A stretch of 64,000 nucleotides of DNA, taken from contig NC_007776.1 of NCBI RefSeq assembly GCF_000013225.1, positions 1,827,001-1,891,000 of the forward strand. The letters are read 5' to 3'. The notes beneath the pieces were generated by a model. The model searched no databases, was not told the origin of the DNA, and was given only the letters and a program-made list of their open reading frames with translations. Source of the stretch: Synechococcus sp. JA-2-3B'a(2-13) (lineage in GTDB: Bacteria > Cyanobacteriota > Cyanobacteriia > Thermostichales > Thermostichaceae). The translations under genes and the position numbers were made by a program. Below, one piece after another: positions 27,118 through 36,391 of the stretch. Within the stretch, counting starts at the first letter, position 1. Every line of letters begins with the position of its first letter.

Positions 27118-28896
27118 ATGGAGAGCAAGATCCCCGCCCGCGATGTCCAAGTTGCCCTTATCGGCCCGTCCACGTTGGTTCTCCGCTCCCGCACCTGGGA
27201 TCGCCTGAAGTTTGAGCTGGAATACGCTCGGCAACGGGGCACCACTGCCAATAGCTACCTCATCCAGGCCCGCCAAACCCTTCTCATCGATCCTCCGGGG
27301 GAATCGTTCACCAGCATCTTTTTAGAAGAGCTGGCCCAACACCAGTACCTACAGCGGTTGGACTTTATTTTGCTCAGCCACGTCAACTTTAACCGCATTG
27401 CCACTCTCAAGGCCCTATTGCCTCTGGCTCCCTATGCGATGGTGCTCTGCTCCAAACCGGGATCCATTACGCTACGGGCTGCCTTTGAAGAGATGGATCC
27501 CTTGCCCCGCAGTCGCGACGAAGAGGAAGCCGCCGATCTGGGCATTTTCTACAATGGCCACCAGTCCTTCCGTTTGCGGGTCATCCGGGATGGGGATCGC
27601 CTGGATCTGGGGGAAGGGCATGAGTTGCACTTTCGCACCGTGCCCACACCCCGCCACCCCGATGCCCTCTGTACCTACGATCCGGCTACCGGGATCCTCT
27701 ACACCGATAAGTTGTTCGGCGCCCATGTGTGCGATGAGCAGGTGTTTGACGAGCATTGGCGGCAGCTCAGCGAAGACCGTCGCTACTACTTCGACTGCTT
27801 GCACCGCAACCAATTGCCCCAGGTGAAGGCAGCCCTGGCCAAGTTGGAAGAATTTCCCGCCCAAATCTATGCCCCTGCCCACGGCCCCTTGGTGCGCCAC
27901 AGCCTGCGGCGCTTGCGGCTGGACTACCACACTTGGTGCGAGGAGGATCCCGGCGAGCAGCGGGTAGCTCTTCTGTACACTTCTGCTTACGGGAATACAG
28001 GTTTGATGGCCATGGCCATAGCCCAAGGGTTGGAGCGGGCCGGCGTTAAGGTGGAGCGGATCAACTGCGAATGGGCCACCCCGGAGGAGATCGCCCAAGC
28101 TCTGGAGCGCTGCCAAGGGTTTGTTATCGGATCCCCGACCTTGGCCGGCCATCCTCCTGTGCAGATCCAAACCGCCCTTGGCATCATCCTTTCTTCGGTT
28201 CCCACCACCCGGTTAGCCGGGGTTTTCGGCTCCTACGGCTGGAGCGGAGAAGCGGTGGATCTCATCGAGAGTAAGTTGCTCAATGCCGGCTTTTCCTTGG
28301 GGTTTGAGACGATCCGCGCCAAGTTTAAGCCCACCCCTGAAATCCTAGAAGCCTGTCAAGAGGCGGGATCCCAGTTTGCTCAGGCCCTGCGCAAAGCCAA
28401 ACGAGCCCGCGCCCCTCGCCAAACCAGCAGCGAAACTCAGGCGGATCGGGTTGGGCAAGCCCTGAGCCGGGTGGTGGGATCCCTGTGCGTAGTTACCGCC
28501 CTGCAAGGAGAGACCCGCCGCGGCTTCCTCACCTGGTCGGTGGCCCAGGCTAGCTTCAATCCACCAGGGCTAACCCTGTCGGTGAACAAGGAACAAGAAG
28601 CCGAATTGCTGACCTATCCCCAGGCACCCTTTGTGCTCAACATCTTGCGGGAAGGCAAAGGTAGCAACTTGCAGCGGCACTTTCAGCGGCCCCAGCGCCC
28701 TGGAGAAGATCGCTTTGCCGGCTTGGCCACGGCCACTGCTGAGAATGGCTGCCCCATTTTGTTGGATGCCTTAGCTTACCTGGAGTGCCGTGTGAAAACT
28801 TGGATGGACTGCGGGGATCGCTACCTGGTCTATGCCGAGGTGGAACGGGGCAAGGTGCTGGATCCCACGGGGGTTACGGCCATGCGGCGGGGGTAG
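27118..28896 (+). CDS. Class C flavodiiron protein (Flv1-like, ligand-substituted)
   Basis: 592 residues from ATG 27118; the frame is open further upstream but MESKIPARDVQVALIGPSTL matches the normal start. Three modules: metallo-beta-lactamase-like (about 1-260), flavodoxin (VALLYTSAYGNTGLMAMAIA, about 280-420) and flavin reductase (VGSLCVVTALQGETRRGFLT, about 450-592), the layout unique to oxygenic phototrophs. Family members reduce O2 to water as an electron sink beside photosystem I. The canonical iron motif HxExDH is replaced by HVNFNR near residue 92, as described for Flv1/Flv2-type subunits, which pair with a canonical partner. No partner gene is in the window. Confidence 0.85.
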   Translation: MESKIPARDVQVALIGPSTLVLRSRTWDRLKFELEYARQRGTTANSYLIQARQTLLIDPPGESFTSIFLEELAQHQYLQRLDFILLSHVNFNRIATLKALLPLAPYAMVLCSKPGSITLRAAFEEMDPLPRSRDEEEAADLGIFYNGHQSFRLRVIRDGDRLDLGEGHELHFRTVPTPRHPDALCTYDPATGILYTDKLFGAHVCDEQVFDEHWRQLSEDRRYYFDCLHRNQLPQVKAALAKLEEFPAQIYAPAHGPLVRHSLRRLRLDYHTWCEEDPGEQRVALLYTSAYGNTGLMAMAIAQGLERAGVKVERINCEWATPEEIAQALERCQGFVIGSPTLAGHPPVQIQTALGIILSSVPTTRLAGVFGSYGWSGEAVDLIESKLLNAGFSLGFETIRAKFKPTPEILEACQEAGSQFAQALRKAKRARAPRQTSSETQADRVGQALSRVVGSLCVVTALQGETRRGFLTWSVAQASFNPPGLTLSVNKEQEAELLTYPQAPFVLNILREGKGSNLQRHFQRPQRPGEDRFAGLATATAENGCPILLDALAYLECRVKTWMDCGDRYLVYAEVERGKVLDPTGVTAMRRG

Positions 28897-29446
28897 TGTA
28901 TTGGAGAACAAAGATTTGTTGTGGAGTCAATGCTAACTGGATCCCATCGATCACCTTAAGCTGACGATCTCCTCGGCAAATTTCTGGCTCTTGTTGAGGG
29001 GCAAATATCAAAACAGAGTAATCGTCTAAATCCACCATCCACCCTAATTTGCTGCCGTGCTTTAGGCAATGCAGGATATTATCGATTACACGGCTTACCC
29101 TTTGACCCGGCGAAAGAATTTCGATAATCCAGTCGGGTGCTGCGGTGAAGTCATCCTCTGGCTCGCCTGTTTCACTTAGGCGAATTCGATCCCACGCAAT
29201 TACGGCAATATCGGGAACAATGGAACGACCGGCAAAAGTGCATCGCAATTCGGGTAGGGCAGTATAGCTGGTGGTGCTGCCGTCAACCTCAGCCACGAGG
29301 CGTTTTTGCAAAATGGAATGGCGGACTTTGGGCAGCGGTTTTTGAATGGCAACTCCATCCACGTACTCCCATGCCGGAGACTCTTCTATGTGAGGCAACT
29401 TGAGGAAGTCTTCAAGAGTGAGAGCCAAATCTAGGCGAGTTGTCAT
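28874..29446 (-). CDS. Uma2 family (DUF820) putative endonuclease
   Basis: 190 residues from ATG 29446. The restriction-endonuclease-like fold is indicated by WEYVDGVAIQKPLPKVRHS, VPDIAVIAWDRI and PDWIIEILSPGQRVSRVIDN, which carry the conserved acidic residues. Cyanobacteria have many Uma2 genes of unknown role, sometimes linked to transposition. The 3' end overlaps that of the flavodiiron gene by 23 bp in convergent orientation. A second, divergent Uma2 gene lies at 34121-34738. Confidence 0.83.
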   Translation of the reverse strand: MTTRLDLALTLEDFLKLPHIEESPAWEYVDGVAIQKPLPKVRHSILQKRLVAEVDGSTTSYTALPELRCTFAGRSIVPDIAVIAWDRIRLSETGEPEDDFTAAPDWIIEILSPGQRVSRVIDNILHCLKHGSKLGWMVDLDDYSVLIFAPQQEPEICRGDRQLKVIDGIQLALTPQQIFVLQYTTPAAWP

Positions 29447-29513
29447 AGGTTTAGGCAAAGCCCCCCCGGATCCCTGCCAGTAATGTATCCCAAAGCGAGG
29501 GGAAGAAGTGGAA

Positions 29514-32500
29514 TTAAAATTGCGGCAATTCGGGTAGATGTAGCGTAAAAGTCGTCCAACCGGCAGAGCTGTTGACCTCAATGGATCCCCTCAGTTGATC
29601 CACCATTTGTTTCACCAAAGCCAAGCCCAGACCGGTGCCCCCTTCTTTCCAAGGATCATGGCTGGGGATCCGGTAAAAACGATCGAAAATGCGGGTGAGT
29701 TCCTCAGCCGGGATCTCTTGGCTATTCCTGACTTGGATGCGAGTTCGGTTGGCCTCAACCCTGACTTCTAGGCGGATGGATCCCTGGCCGGGGGTGTATT
29801 TCACCGCGTTGTGTAGCAGCTCCCGCAGGATACGCCCCAAAAGGAGAGGATCTGTGGTGATGCTGCTCTCCAGAGGCACGTTGGCTTGAAAGGTTTGCCC
29901 CTTAGTACGGGCGCGTTCGCCAATAGCCAACAGCAAATCCCCCAACAAGGCTTCCCAGGTCAGCGTTTGCAGATTCAAAGCATAGGCTCCTGCCTTTAGC
30001 CGCTGCAAATCCAACAGGTCATTGATCAGCTCGATCTCCCGCTGGCATTCTCGCTCTGCAATGGCTAAGTATTGAGCTCGTTTCTCCCCAGTGGGAGCCA
30101 TCTGCAACATTTTCAGGGCCATTTTCATGCTGGCTAGAGGAGTGCGCAGCTCGTGGCTGACAGTGCTGATGAAATCGTCTTTCAAGCGGTTGAGGCGCTC
30201 TAGGGCTTGCACCTGCTCTTGGGCAGCTCGGAATAGGCGCGCCTGCCTTAGGCCGATAGCACATTGATTGGCCACTTGAGCTACGAGATTCATTTCCTGC
30301 TCATCAAAACTTTCCTCGCTGCTGCGAAAAACCCACAGATCCCCCAAGACTTGCTCCCCATCCCGCAGAGGGCAGACCAAGACTGATCCTTGGCGGGGGG
30401 CGTCAGGAAGTAAACAATGGTCAGGAAGTAAACAAAATATGCAGGGCTCTCCTCGCAACAACTGGGCGTAGAGATCTGGATATTGGGCAAAGGGAATACA
30501 AGTATGCAAGGCCGACCCCAAGCGAGGACAATACTCGTAGCTGATGGCGGAAAGGGTGAGATCGGCGTTGTAAAGGCCAATATCGCAGCCATCTGCATTT
30601 AGGTTTTCTCCCAGCTCGCGCAGAGCGGTGTTGAGAATTTCAGCTTCATCCAGAGAGTCGCGCACCCGGTCAGTGATGCGTTTCAGCAGGGCCTCAAATT
30701 GCAGGGATCGCTGCAACTCAGAGGTGCGTTGCCGAACCTTTTCTTCCAAGGTTTGATTGAGGGCTTGCAGTTGTTCATATAACTGGGCCTGTTGCAACGC
30801 GATGGCTAATTGATCGCTCAGCTCTTGTAAAAGCCGGATTTCCCACCCCTGCCAAGGGCGGCTGGATTGGCAGTGCTGTGCCACCAGAAGGCCCCAGAGA
30901 TCCTCTCCCCGCCGAATCGGGATCACCAAGTTGGCTTGGGCTTGGAAAGACTCCAGCAACTCCCGATAGCAAGGATCCAAATCGGCTATTGCTACATCCC
31001 CCACTGCCTGGACAAAGCCCTCTTGGTACTTGCGATAGCACGGATCCCTTTGGAAACACTCATCCCACACGTAGCGGCCCAAGTGGCTGGGCCAGGGATC
31101 CGCCACCGACTCAGCAGCTACAAACCCCCCTACACCTTCCTGCAACTGATAGATCATCACCCGATCTACCTGGAGAAACTCTCGCACTTCCGCAACCGTT
31201 GTTTCCAAGAGGGTTTGCAAGTCCAAAGCTTGGCGGATCCGCCGCAATAAGGCCCCCAACAGTCGCTCCCGCTCTGCCTCTTGCCGAAGCACTTCTTGAG
31301 CTTCTTTGAGGGGGGTGATGTCCACAACAACACCGCAAACGGCATAGGGATCCCCTTGCTGATCCCGCAGGGCAAACTTGGTGACCCACTGGGTCAATCT
31401 CTTGCCATCGCGGAAAAAGGTTCGCTCGTAGCTGACAGGATGCGGAGATTGCAGGACTTTTTGATCCTGATCTCGAAATTCTAGAGCCTCTTCTGATGCG
31501 AACAGCTCACTATCCAACTTTCCAAAGAGCTCTTCTGCCTTGCAGCCTCTCTGTTTTAGATAAGTCTTGTTTACATGAAGATAGCGCCCTTCCAGATCTT
31601 TGAGAAAGATAGAAAAAGGGATCCCATCCAGAATAGCCCTAAGCCGAGCTTCACTTTCTTGTAGAGCCAGCTCTGCTTCTTTCTGCTCCGTAATATCTTC
31701 GGTAATGCCTGCGATGTGAACGACTTCCTGCTGCTCGTTCAAGACAGGGTAACAAGAGGTACGCAACCAGCGCAGCCTGCCATCTGGGTGGAAAATCCGA
31801 TAGGTAACTGACATTTTGCCTTGGGTGGCAAGAGACAGGGTTTCCATCACTCTTGGCAGGTCCTCTGGGTGGATCCTTTCCTTCCACAGATCCGGCTGGC
31901 GATAAAGCTCCTCTGGTGTATATCCGAAAATCTGTTCACAACGAGGACTTTTGTAAAGAGCGCGGCTAAAGTCTGCCGACTGTAGGAAGAAAGTCACCGG
32001 TACAGCCTCTGCAATTTCCCGGAAGCGGGCTTCGCTCTCTCGCAAAGCCAGTTCCACCTGCTTTTGTTGGGTGATATCGCGGGTACTGGCAACCATCCCC
32101 TGAACCAAAGGATCATCCAAGAGATTGGTGCAGAGGCTCTCCAGCCACACCCAATGGCCGTCGGCATGTTGCATCCGATAGACAAAGCAGAGAGTCTGGC
32201 CGGGCTGGGACAGGAGTTGCTCGCAGGCAGACGCGATGGCCTCGCGGTCTTCGGGATGAACCAGCTCCAGGGGTTGAGGCTCTCCTGGCTGGGGGGTAAG
32301 ACCTAGAATCTTCTCCGCCACCGGGGGATTAAGGCAATACAGCCGGCCCTGGGCATCAACCCGGTGCAAGATGTCGTGGCTGTTGTTGATAAAGGCGCGA
32401 AAGCGTTCTTGTTGATCTGTTAGCTCTCGTTGCAGGCGCTTTTGTTCGGTGATATCTAGGACAATGCCGAGAAGTCCCAAACCTTTAGACTGATCCTGAA

Positions 32501-33257
32501 GCTTTACGGCCAGGCGATAAGTATAGCGCTCCTGACCTTGAATCATTTCCTTACCTTCGAATTGGCAAAACCCTTGCCGCTCTACGTCGGATAGAACTTG
32601 AGAGGTGTACTCCGGCCAGTGGGGATATTCTCGAGCCACCTCCTCCAGAGAAGTACCCAGCAGATCGCCAAACCAGGCGCGGTCAGTGGCATTTTGCAAA
32701 ATCAGCACTCCCTGGGGATCCCTGGCCCACACCGCCAATGGCAGGGCATCCAACAAGGTGCGCAGTTGGGCCTCCCGCAGCCGCAGGTTTTCTTCCAACT
32801 GTTTCTTCTCGGTAATGTCTCGGCCCACGCCGCGAATGAACTGCAAGCGGCCCCGCCGGTCAAAAATGCCTTGGTTGATCCACTCGAACCACCGCACCTG
32901 CCCCGCTGCATCCGCCACTCTGCTAATCCGGGTAAAGGTGGGCTGCTGAGGGGTGAGCTGGGCTATCTTTTGCTGCGCCTGCTCTTGCTCTTCTGCCGGC
33001 AGCACGTCGATCCAGCGCCTGCCCCGCCAATCCCCCAAGATTTTCTGGCAAGCTTCGTTACATTCCACCACCGTCGTATCTGCACGCGCCAGCATGATGA
33101 CATCGGGAAAACCCACCTGATCCCGCTGCAGCCAGCGCTTTTGCCAGTACATCACCACGGCCAGTGAGGATCCCCAAAGGAGCAGCCAAAGCCATCCGGG
33201 CAGAGTGTTCCGGTTGAGTAAGGTAAGCAGGTTGACCAGATCCCAGGAGGCGCTCAT
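29514..33257 (-). CDS. Multi-PAS/GAF sensor histidine kinase with candidate bilin-binding GAF
   Basis: 1247 residues. One N-terminal membrane segment (about 16-36), then five PAS(-PAC) repeats (about 45-660, most ending in DITxxK), GAF1 (about 665-840), a short coiled coil, GAF2 (about 860-1010), HisKA with the phospho-accepting histidine in STVSHELRTPLASM (about 1032), and a HATPase domain (LLHNAVKYTP, GTGLGLALVKQM). GAF1 has a DECF motif (Cys about 734) and, 29 residues on, DPCYRELL (Cys about 763) before QAQANLVIPI, the two-cysteine layout of DXCF cyanobacteriochromes. GAF2 shows no such pair. There is no receiver domain and no adjacent response regulator, so the output partner is unknown. 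Confidence 0.88.
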   Translation of the reverse strand: MSASWDLVNLLTLLNRNTLPGWLWLLLWGSSLAVVMYWQKRWLQRDQVGFPDVIMLARADTTVVECNEACQKILGDWRGRRWIDVLPAEEQEQAQQKIAQLTPQQPTFTRISRVADAAGQVRWFEWINQGIFDRRGRLQFIRGVGRDITEKKQLEENLRLREAQLRTLLDALPLAVWARDPQGVLILQNATDRAWFGDLLGTSLEEVAREYPHWPEYTSQVLSDVERQGFCQFEGKEMIQGQERYTYRLAVKLQDQSKGLGLLGIVLDITEQKRLQRELTDQQERFRAFINNSHDILHRVDAQGRLYCLNPPVAEKILGLTPQPGEPQPLELVHPEDREAIASACEQLLSQPGQTLCFVYRMQHADGHWVWLESLCTNLLDDPLVQGMVASTRDITQQKQVELALRESEARFREIAEAVPVTFFLQSADFSRALYKSPRCEQIFGYTPEELYRQPDLWKERIHPEDLPRVMETLSLATQGKMSVTYRIFHPDGRLRWLRTSCYPVLNEQQEVVHIAGITEDITEQKEAELALQESEARLRAILDGIPFSIFLKDLEGRYLHVNKTYLKQRGCKAEELFGKLDSELFASEEALEFRDQDQKVLQSPHPVSYERTFFRDGKRLTQWVTKFALRDQQGDPYAVCGVVVDITPLKEAQEVLRQEAERERLLGALLRRIRQALDLQTLLETTVAEVREFLQVDRVMIYQLQEGVGGFVAAESVADPWPSHLGRYVWDECFQRDPCYRKYQEGFVQAVGDVAIADLDPCYRELLESFQAQANLVIPIRRGEDLWGLLVAQHCQSSRPWQGWEIRLLQELSDQLAIALQQAQLYEQLQALNQTLEEKVRQRTSELQRSLQFEALLKRITDRVRDSLDEAEILNTALRELGENLNADGCDIGLYNADLTLSAISYEYCPRLGSALHTCIPFAQYPDLYAQLLRGEPCIFCLLPDHCLLPDAPRQGSVLVCPLRDGEQVLGDLWVFRSSEESFDEQEMNLVAQVANQCAIGLRQARLFRAAQEQVQALERLNRLKDDFISTVSHELRTPLASMKMALKMLQMAPTGEKRAQYLAIAERECQREIELINDLLDLQRLKAGAYALNLQTLTWEALLGDLLLAIGERARTKGQTFQANVPLESSITTDPLLLGRILRELLHNAVKYTPGQGSIRLEVRVEANRTRIQVRNSQEIPAEELTRIFDRFYRIPSHDPWKEGGTGLGLALVKQMVDQLRGSIEVNSSAGWTTFTLHLPELPQF
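30402..30437 (-). repeat. 18-bp in-frame tandem duplication in the histidine kinase GAF2 domain
   Basis: GTCAGGAAGTAAACAATG at 30402-30419 is followed directly by an almost identical 18-mer at 30420-30437. It encodes a repeated LLPDHC / LLPDAP segment in the second GAF domain, so it lengthens a loop by six residues without breaking the frame. Confidence 0.85.
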
Positions 33258-33439
33258 GAAGGTTGTCGATTAAGTTAAGTTTAGAAAGAGTCAAGGAGTA
33301 CGCTGCTTTTCGGTAGCATTTCTAACCCAGGATCAAGCACTGTGACAACAATTCCCCATCTCCCCGAAAACTCCCCGAAAAGGAGAGCAAAGTTTGAGTC
33401 TACTGGAACGGTGGGGCAGTATCCTCGAAAAGGGGGCTT

Positions 33440-34027
33440 TCAGGGTGAAGAGTTGTTTCTTAGGTTTCCTGAGTGTTCAGATAGATAGTTCTCAATCCAG
33501 CGCACCAGCCGCTGAGAGAGCACGAAAGCTTCTGGTTCGTCCCCTTTGATGCCGACTTGGCTGCTAAAGCAGGCGATGACCTCCTCGTTCAGCTCCGGTT
33601 TAGAAGGATCGCTGTGAAACTGCAACCGAACCTGACTTTGTACCTGGAAACTCTCTTGAGCTTGGTTGTCCAAAACCTCCTGGCCTACCCGATGTACCCG
33701 CACCCCTTGCAACTGAGCCAAGGGATAGGAAAACACCTGCTGCCGCCAAAAGCCCCAAGGGCCACGCAGGTGGGTCAGGGTCACCCGTTGGCTTTGGCAA
33801 TCTAGATTCAGGATCTGCCCCAACCCCCAAGGGATCCCAGCCCACAGGCCCATCCCCACAGCCACCAAACCCAACAGCGGCGAACGAGCCCACAGTTGGG
33901 ATCCCAAAATTAGCAGCACCAAGCCTGCTGCCGCCCGCCAAGCCAGTTGCTGAGAGGTAAACCGCTGTAGGGCAATGCGCAGCCGTTTGGGATTGCGCTC
34001 CAGAACCTGCGGATAGACCGGTGCCAT
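33440..34027 (-). CDS. Hypothetical membrane protein, two N-terminal spans
   Basis: 195 residues from ATG 34027 (MAPVYPQVLERNPKRLRIAL). Two adjacent hydrophobic segments (about residues 30-49 and 52-74) are followed by a cytoplasmic or exposed beta-rich part (CQSQRVTLTHLRGPWGFWRQ, VRVHRVGQEVLDNQAQESFQ) that resembles a bacterial PH-like domain in pattern only. I recognise no family with confidence. It lies behind the kinase in the same direction but 180 bp upstream of it, so cotranscription is possible. Confidence 0.65.
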   Translation of the reverse strand: MAPVYPQVLERNPKRLRIALQRFTSQQLAWRAAAGLVLLILGSQLWARSPLLGLVAVGMGLWAGIPWGLGQILNLDCQSQRVTLTHLRGPWGFWRQQVFSYPLAQLQGVRVHRVGQEVLDNQAQESFQVQSQVRLQFHSDPSKPELNEEVIACFSSQVGIKGDEPEAFVLSQRLVRWIENYLSEHSGNLRNNSSP

Positions 34028-34120
34028 GAAATGGGATCCCACTGCTTAGGCTAGCTTAACAGGGGTTGCTTTTCCCTAGGCGCTGAAGGCATCTTATCCG
34101 GGCATTGCGTTGGTGAAAAA

Positions 34121-34738
34121 CTACAACTCCGGCTCGGCAAAAAACTCTGATAAATCCAGCGCAAATCCAGGGATCACCTCTCCACCTTCCAGGATGTCGC
34201 CGGGTTTCTTCAATGCTTCAGGCTCAGGCCGGCGATAGACCAGAACGTATTTCTCTTCAGGATGAATGATCCAGACCAGCCGGGATCCATTCTCAAAATA
34301 CTCAACGAGCCTATCATGGATCTCTCCAATGGTGTTGGCATCGGAGAGAACTTCTACAGCCAAGTCTGGGGATCCCTCAATATAACCCCTTGGGATCCCG
34401 CCCAGAGATTGCAGTCGTTCTTTGGAAAAAAAAGAACAATCCGGAGAGCGGCGATTACCGGATTTCATTTTGAAGGAAGTATCGGAATCGAAGGTAAATC
34501 CAATCCTTTGACTGCGAACGTACGAGCCTAGAATGATATGAATCAAACTTACGTAGTACCCATGCTTTGCGCCTGCCGAGCCCACAGTAACCAGTTCTCC
34601 ATTCACAACCTCATAGCGATTGCCATCCTCCGGTAAAGCCATAAACTCTTCGTCAGTCCAAATTTTTCGAGAAGCTGCCGGAGAACTATCAGCAGGTGCC
34701 TCGGCCAATTTTTCTCTTTCCAAAACCTCGACCATCAT
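34121..34738 (-). CDS. Uma2 family (DUF820) putative endonuclease
   Basis: 205 residues. Standard Uma2 features: WTDEEFMALPEDGNRYEVVN, SGNRRSPDCSFFS, SPDLAVEVLSDANTIGEI and YFENGSRLVWIIHPEEKYVL, with the acidic residues of a PD-(D/E)XK-like nuclease. It starts with two consecutive ATGs (34738 and 34735). Only distantly similar to the Uma2 protein at 28874-29446, so not a recent duplication. Confidence 0.87.
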   Translation of the reverse strand: MMVEVLEREKLAEAPADSSPAASRKIWTDEEFMALPEDGNRYEVVNGELVTVGSAGAKHGYYVSLIHIILGSYVRSQRIGFTFDSDTSFKMKSGNRRSPDCSFFSKERLQSLGGIPRGYIEGSPDLAVEVLSDANTIGEIHDRLVEYFENGSRLVWIIHPEEKYVLVYRRPEPEALKKPGDILEGGEVIPGFALDLSEFFAEPEL

Positions 34739-34855
34739 GACCTCCGCAATGAAAAACGGCTAAACCAACCAAGGGAGCCGGTCTGGGGTCAACACATCCT
34801 GAAGAGCGATCTGCACGCCCGGTAAGAAGTCAGCAAGCTGCCCTGAGGGATCCCC

Positions 34856-36166
34856 TTATTCAGGATCCACTAGGGATCCCATGAACAACACGGTTTGGGC
34901 CGCTGGGTTGCCGCCGGATCCGGAGGCCACAATGGCAAACCAGAAGGGCCGATCTGCCACAAATTGAAAGGGCTCTTGCCGGTCGACAGCAGTCCGGGAG
35001 ACGATCACCCCAGTAGCGGCTGCCGCCTCGGATCCCTCTTCGTTCACTTCAATTGCTGCTTTGTGCAGGACTTTGCTGATCCGCGCTGGCTCTGGGGTCA
35101 TCTGGCTGAAATCGGCTCGGTTGGAAAAGGCAACTCCCAGGCCCAACTGCTGCAGAACGGAAGTGAGATCCGTTTCATAAGCCAATTCAAATCTCGGGAT
35201 CCGCACCGAACCTGCACGGGGGCGCAGGGATCCCGTCCATTCTTGCCAAGTTTCCGGGCTCAGCTCTGCCCGCAGCGATTCCAGATCCACTCCCTTCTTG
35301 GGCAGCAGGATCAACATTTCCAGCTCCCCTTCCCCGTAGGGCAGGCTCACCACCTGCAACTGCTCGGTCTCCAGGTAGTCGTAACGACCTGATTGAACCA
35401 TCATGGGCACTCGGACGCGGCGGCCATCCAACCGAGTAAAGGGCTGAGTTTGGGTGCGCTCCGGATCGAAGGGCTGAGTCCACTCGCCTTTGAAGTAGAT
35501 GGCATTGAGCAAAACCATCAAATCCTCGCGGCTGAGGCGATCCACAATGCGGTTGATCTTGCCCTGGGTGCGCTCGGCCACCCAGCCGTTGATCTGGTTC
35601 ACCGTTTGCCGGGATCCCAAATTCACCCGATTCACCACCGCTTGGTAGTAGGTGGCCAAAGCCTGCAAAAACTGGGGCTGTAAGGTGAGGGTTTGATCCA
35701 CCCAGAGGCCGTTGGCCGTTTGCACCTGGACTGGCCCTCCTGCCGGGGATCCCTCCGCCAGCCAGCCCACCATTTGGGCATTGCTCCAGTTCAACTCATT
35801 GAGGGAAAGGTCCTGTGCCTCCAGCACCTCGGCCATTGCCGTTTGAGTCTCCCCAGAGGCGCCGTTGTAGAGCATGCTCAGGGCCAGGCGGATGCTCAAG
35901 GGGGAGAAAAAGAGGTTCTCTTGGGGCTGCTGACGGAGCAGGTGATCAAACAGTTTCAGCGCAAAGCGGCTTTGGGCTTGTTGGGCCACGGTCTTTTCCC
36001 CATACCCTTCCCCATAGGTCACCGTTGGCTCAAAGGGAATCCGCACCGGGGTTTCCTGTGAACGGGATCCCATCCCGTGAGTGGGCCAGAGGCCCAGGCT
36101 CAGTAAACCCAGCAGAGCCAGAAGAGGGATCCGGCTCACCAAGGATCGATTAAACAGGTCTTTCAT
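34856..36166 (-). CDS. Secreted serpin (serine protease inhibitor)
   Basis: 436 residues. An N-terminal hydrophobic signal (IPLLALLGLLSLGLWPTHG) precedes a full serpin fold: LFFSPLSIRLALSMLYNGAS, LMVLLNAIYFKGEWTQPFDP, and C-terminal DRPFWFAIVASGSG with VLFMGSLVDPE. The reactive-loop hinge reads EEGSEAAAATGVIVSRTA: Gly at P15, Ser at P14 and small residues P12-P9, the pattern of inhibitory serpins. By counting, P1 is Thr or the adjacent Arg, so a trypsin-like target is possible but uncertain. Serpins are sporadic in bacteria; the target protease is unknown and could be endogenous periplasmic or foreign. Confidence 0.93.
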   Translation of the reverse strand: MKDLFNRSLVSRIPLLALLGLLSLGLWPTHGMGSRSQETPVRIPFEPTVTYGEGYGEKTVAQQAQSRFALKLFDHLLRQQPQENLFFSPLSIRLALSMLYNGASGETQTAMAEVLEAQDLSLNELNWSNAQMVGWLAEGSPAGGPVQVQTANGLWVDQTLTLQPQFLQALATYYQAVVNRVNLGSRQTVNQINGWVAERTQGKINRIVDRLSREDLMVLLNAIYFKGEWTQPFDPERTQTQPFTRLDGRRVRVPMMVQSGRYDYLETEQLQVVSLPYGEGELEMLILLPKKGVDLESLRAELSPETWQEWTGSLRPRAGSVRIPRFELAYETDLTSVLQQLGLGVAFSNRADFSQMTPEPARISKVLHKAAIEVNEEGSEAAAATGVIVSRTAVDRQEPFQFVADRPFWFAIVASGSGGNPAAQTVLFMGSLVDPE

Positions 36167-36391
36167 AGGGCTCTCCTGGCAGAGTCTATGGCTATGCTAT
36201 CGGGTCGGTTGCGGGCTGCTCTTGCCCAGGGCCGCCATTCCGGCTGCGCTCAAGGGGGAAAAGCACAGGCAGCTTCCGGCAAGCAAGAATTGGCAAGGCT
36301 CTCCCAGGGGGGAACTTCCTGCATCCGGTTGGCCAAGTCGCGGCAGCAGCGTCCGGCGCGATAGGATGAAGCCTGCACAGGAGAGTGCCAC

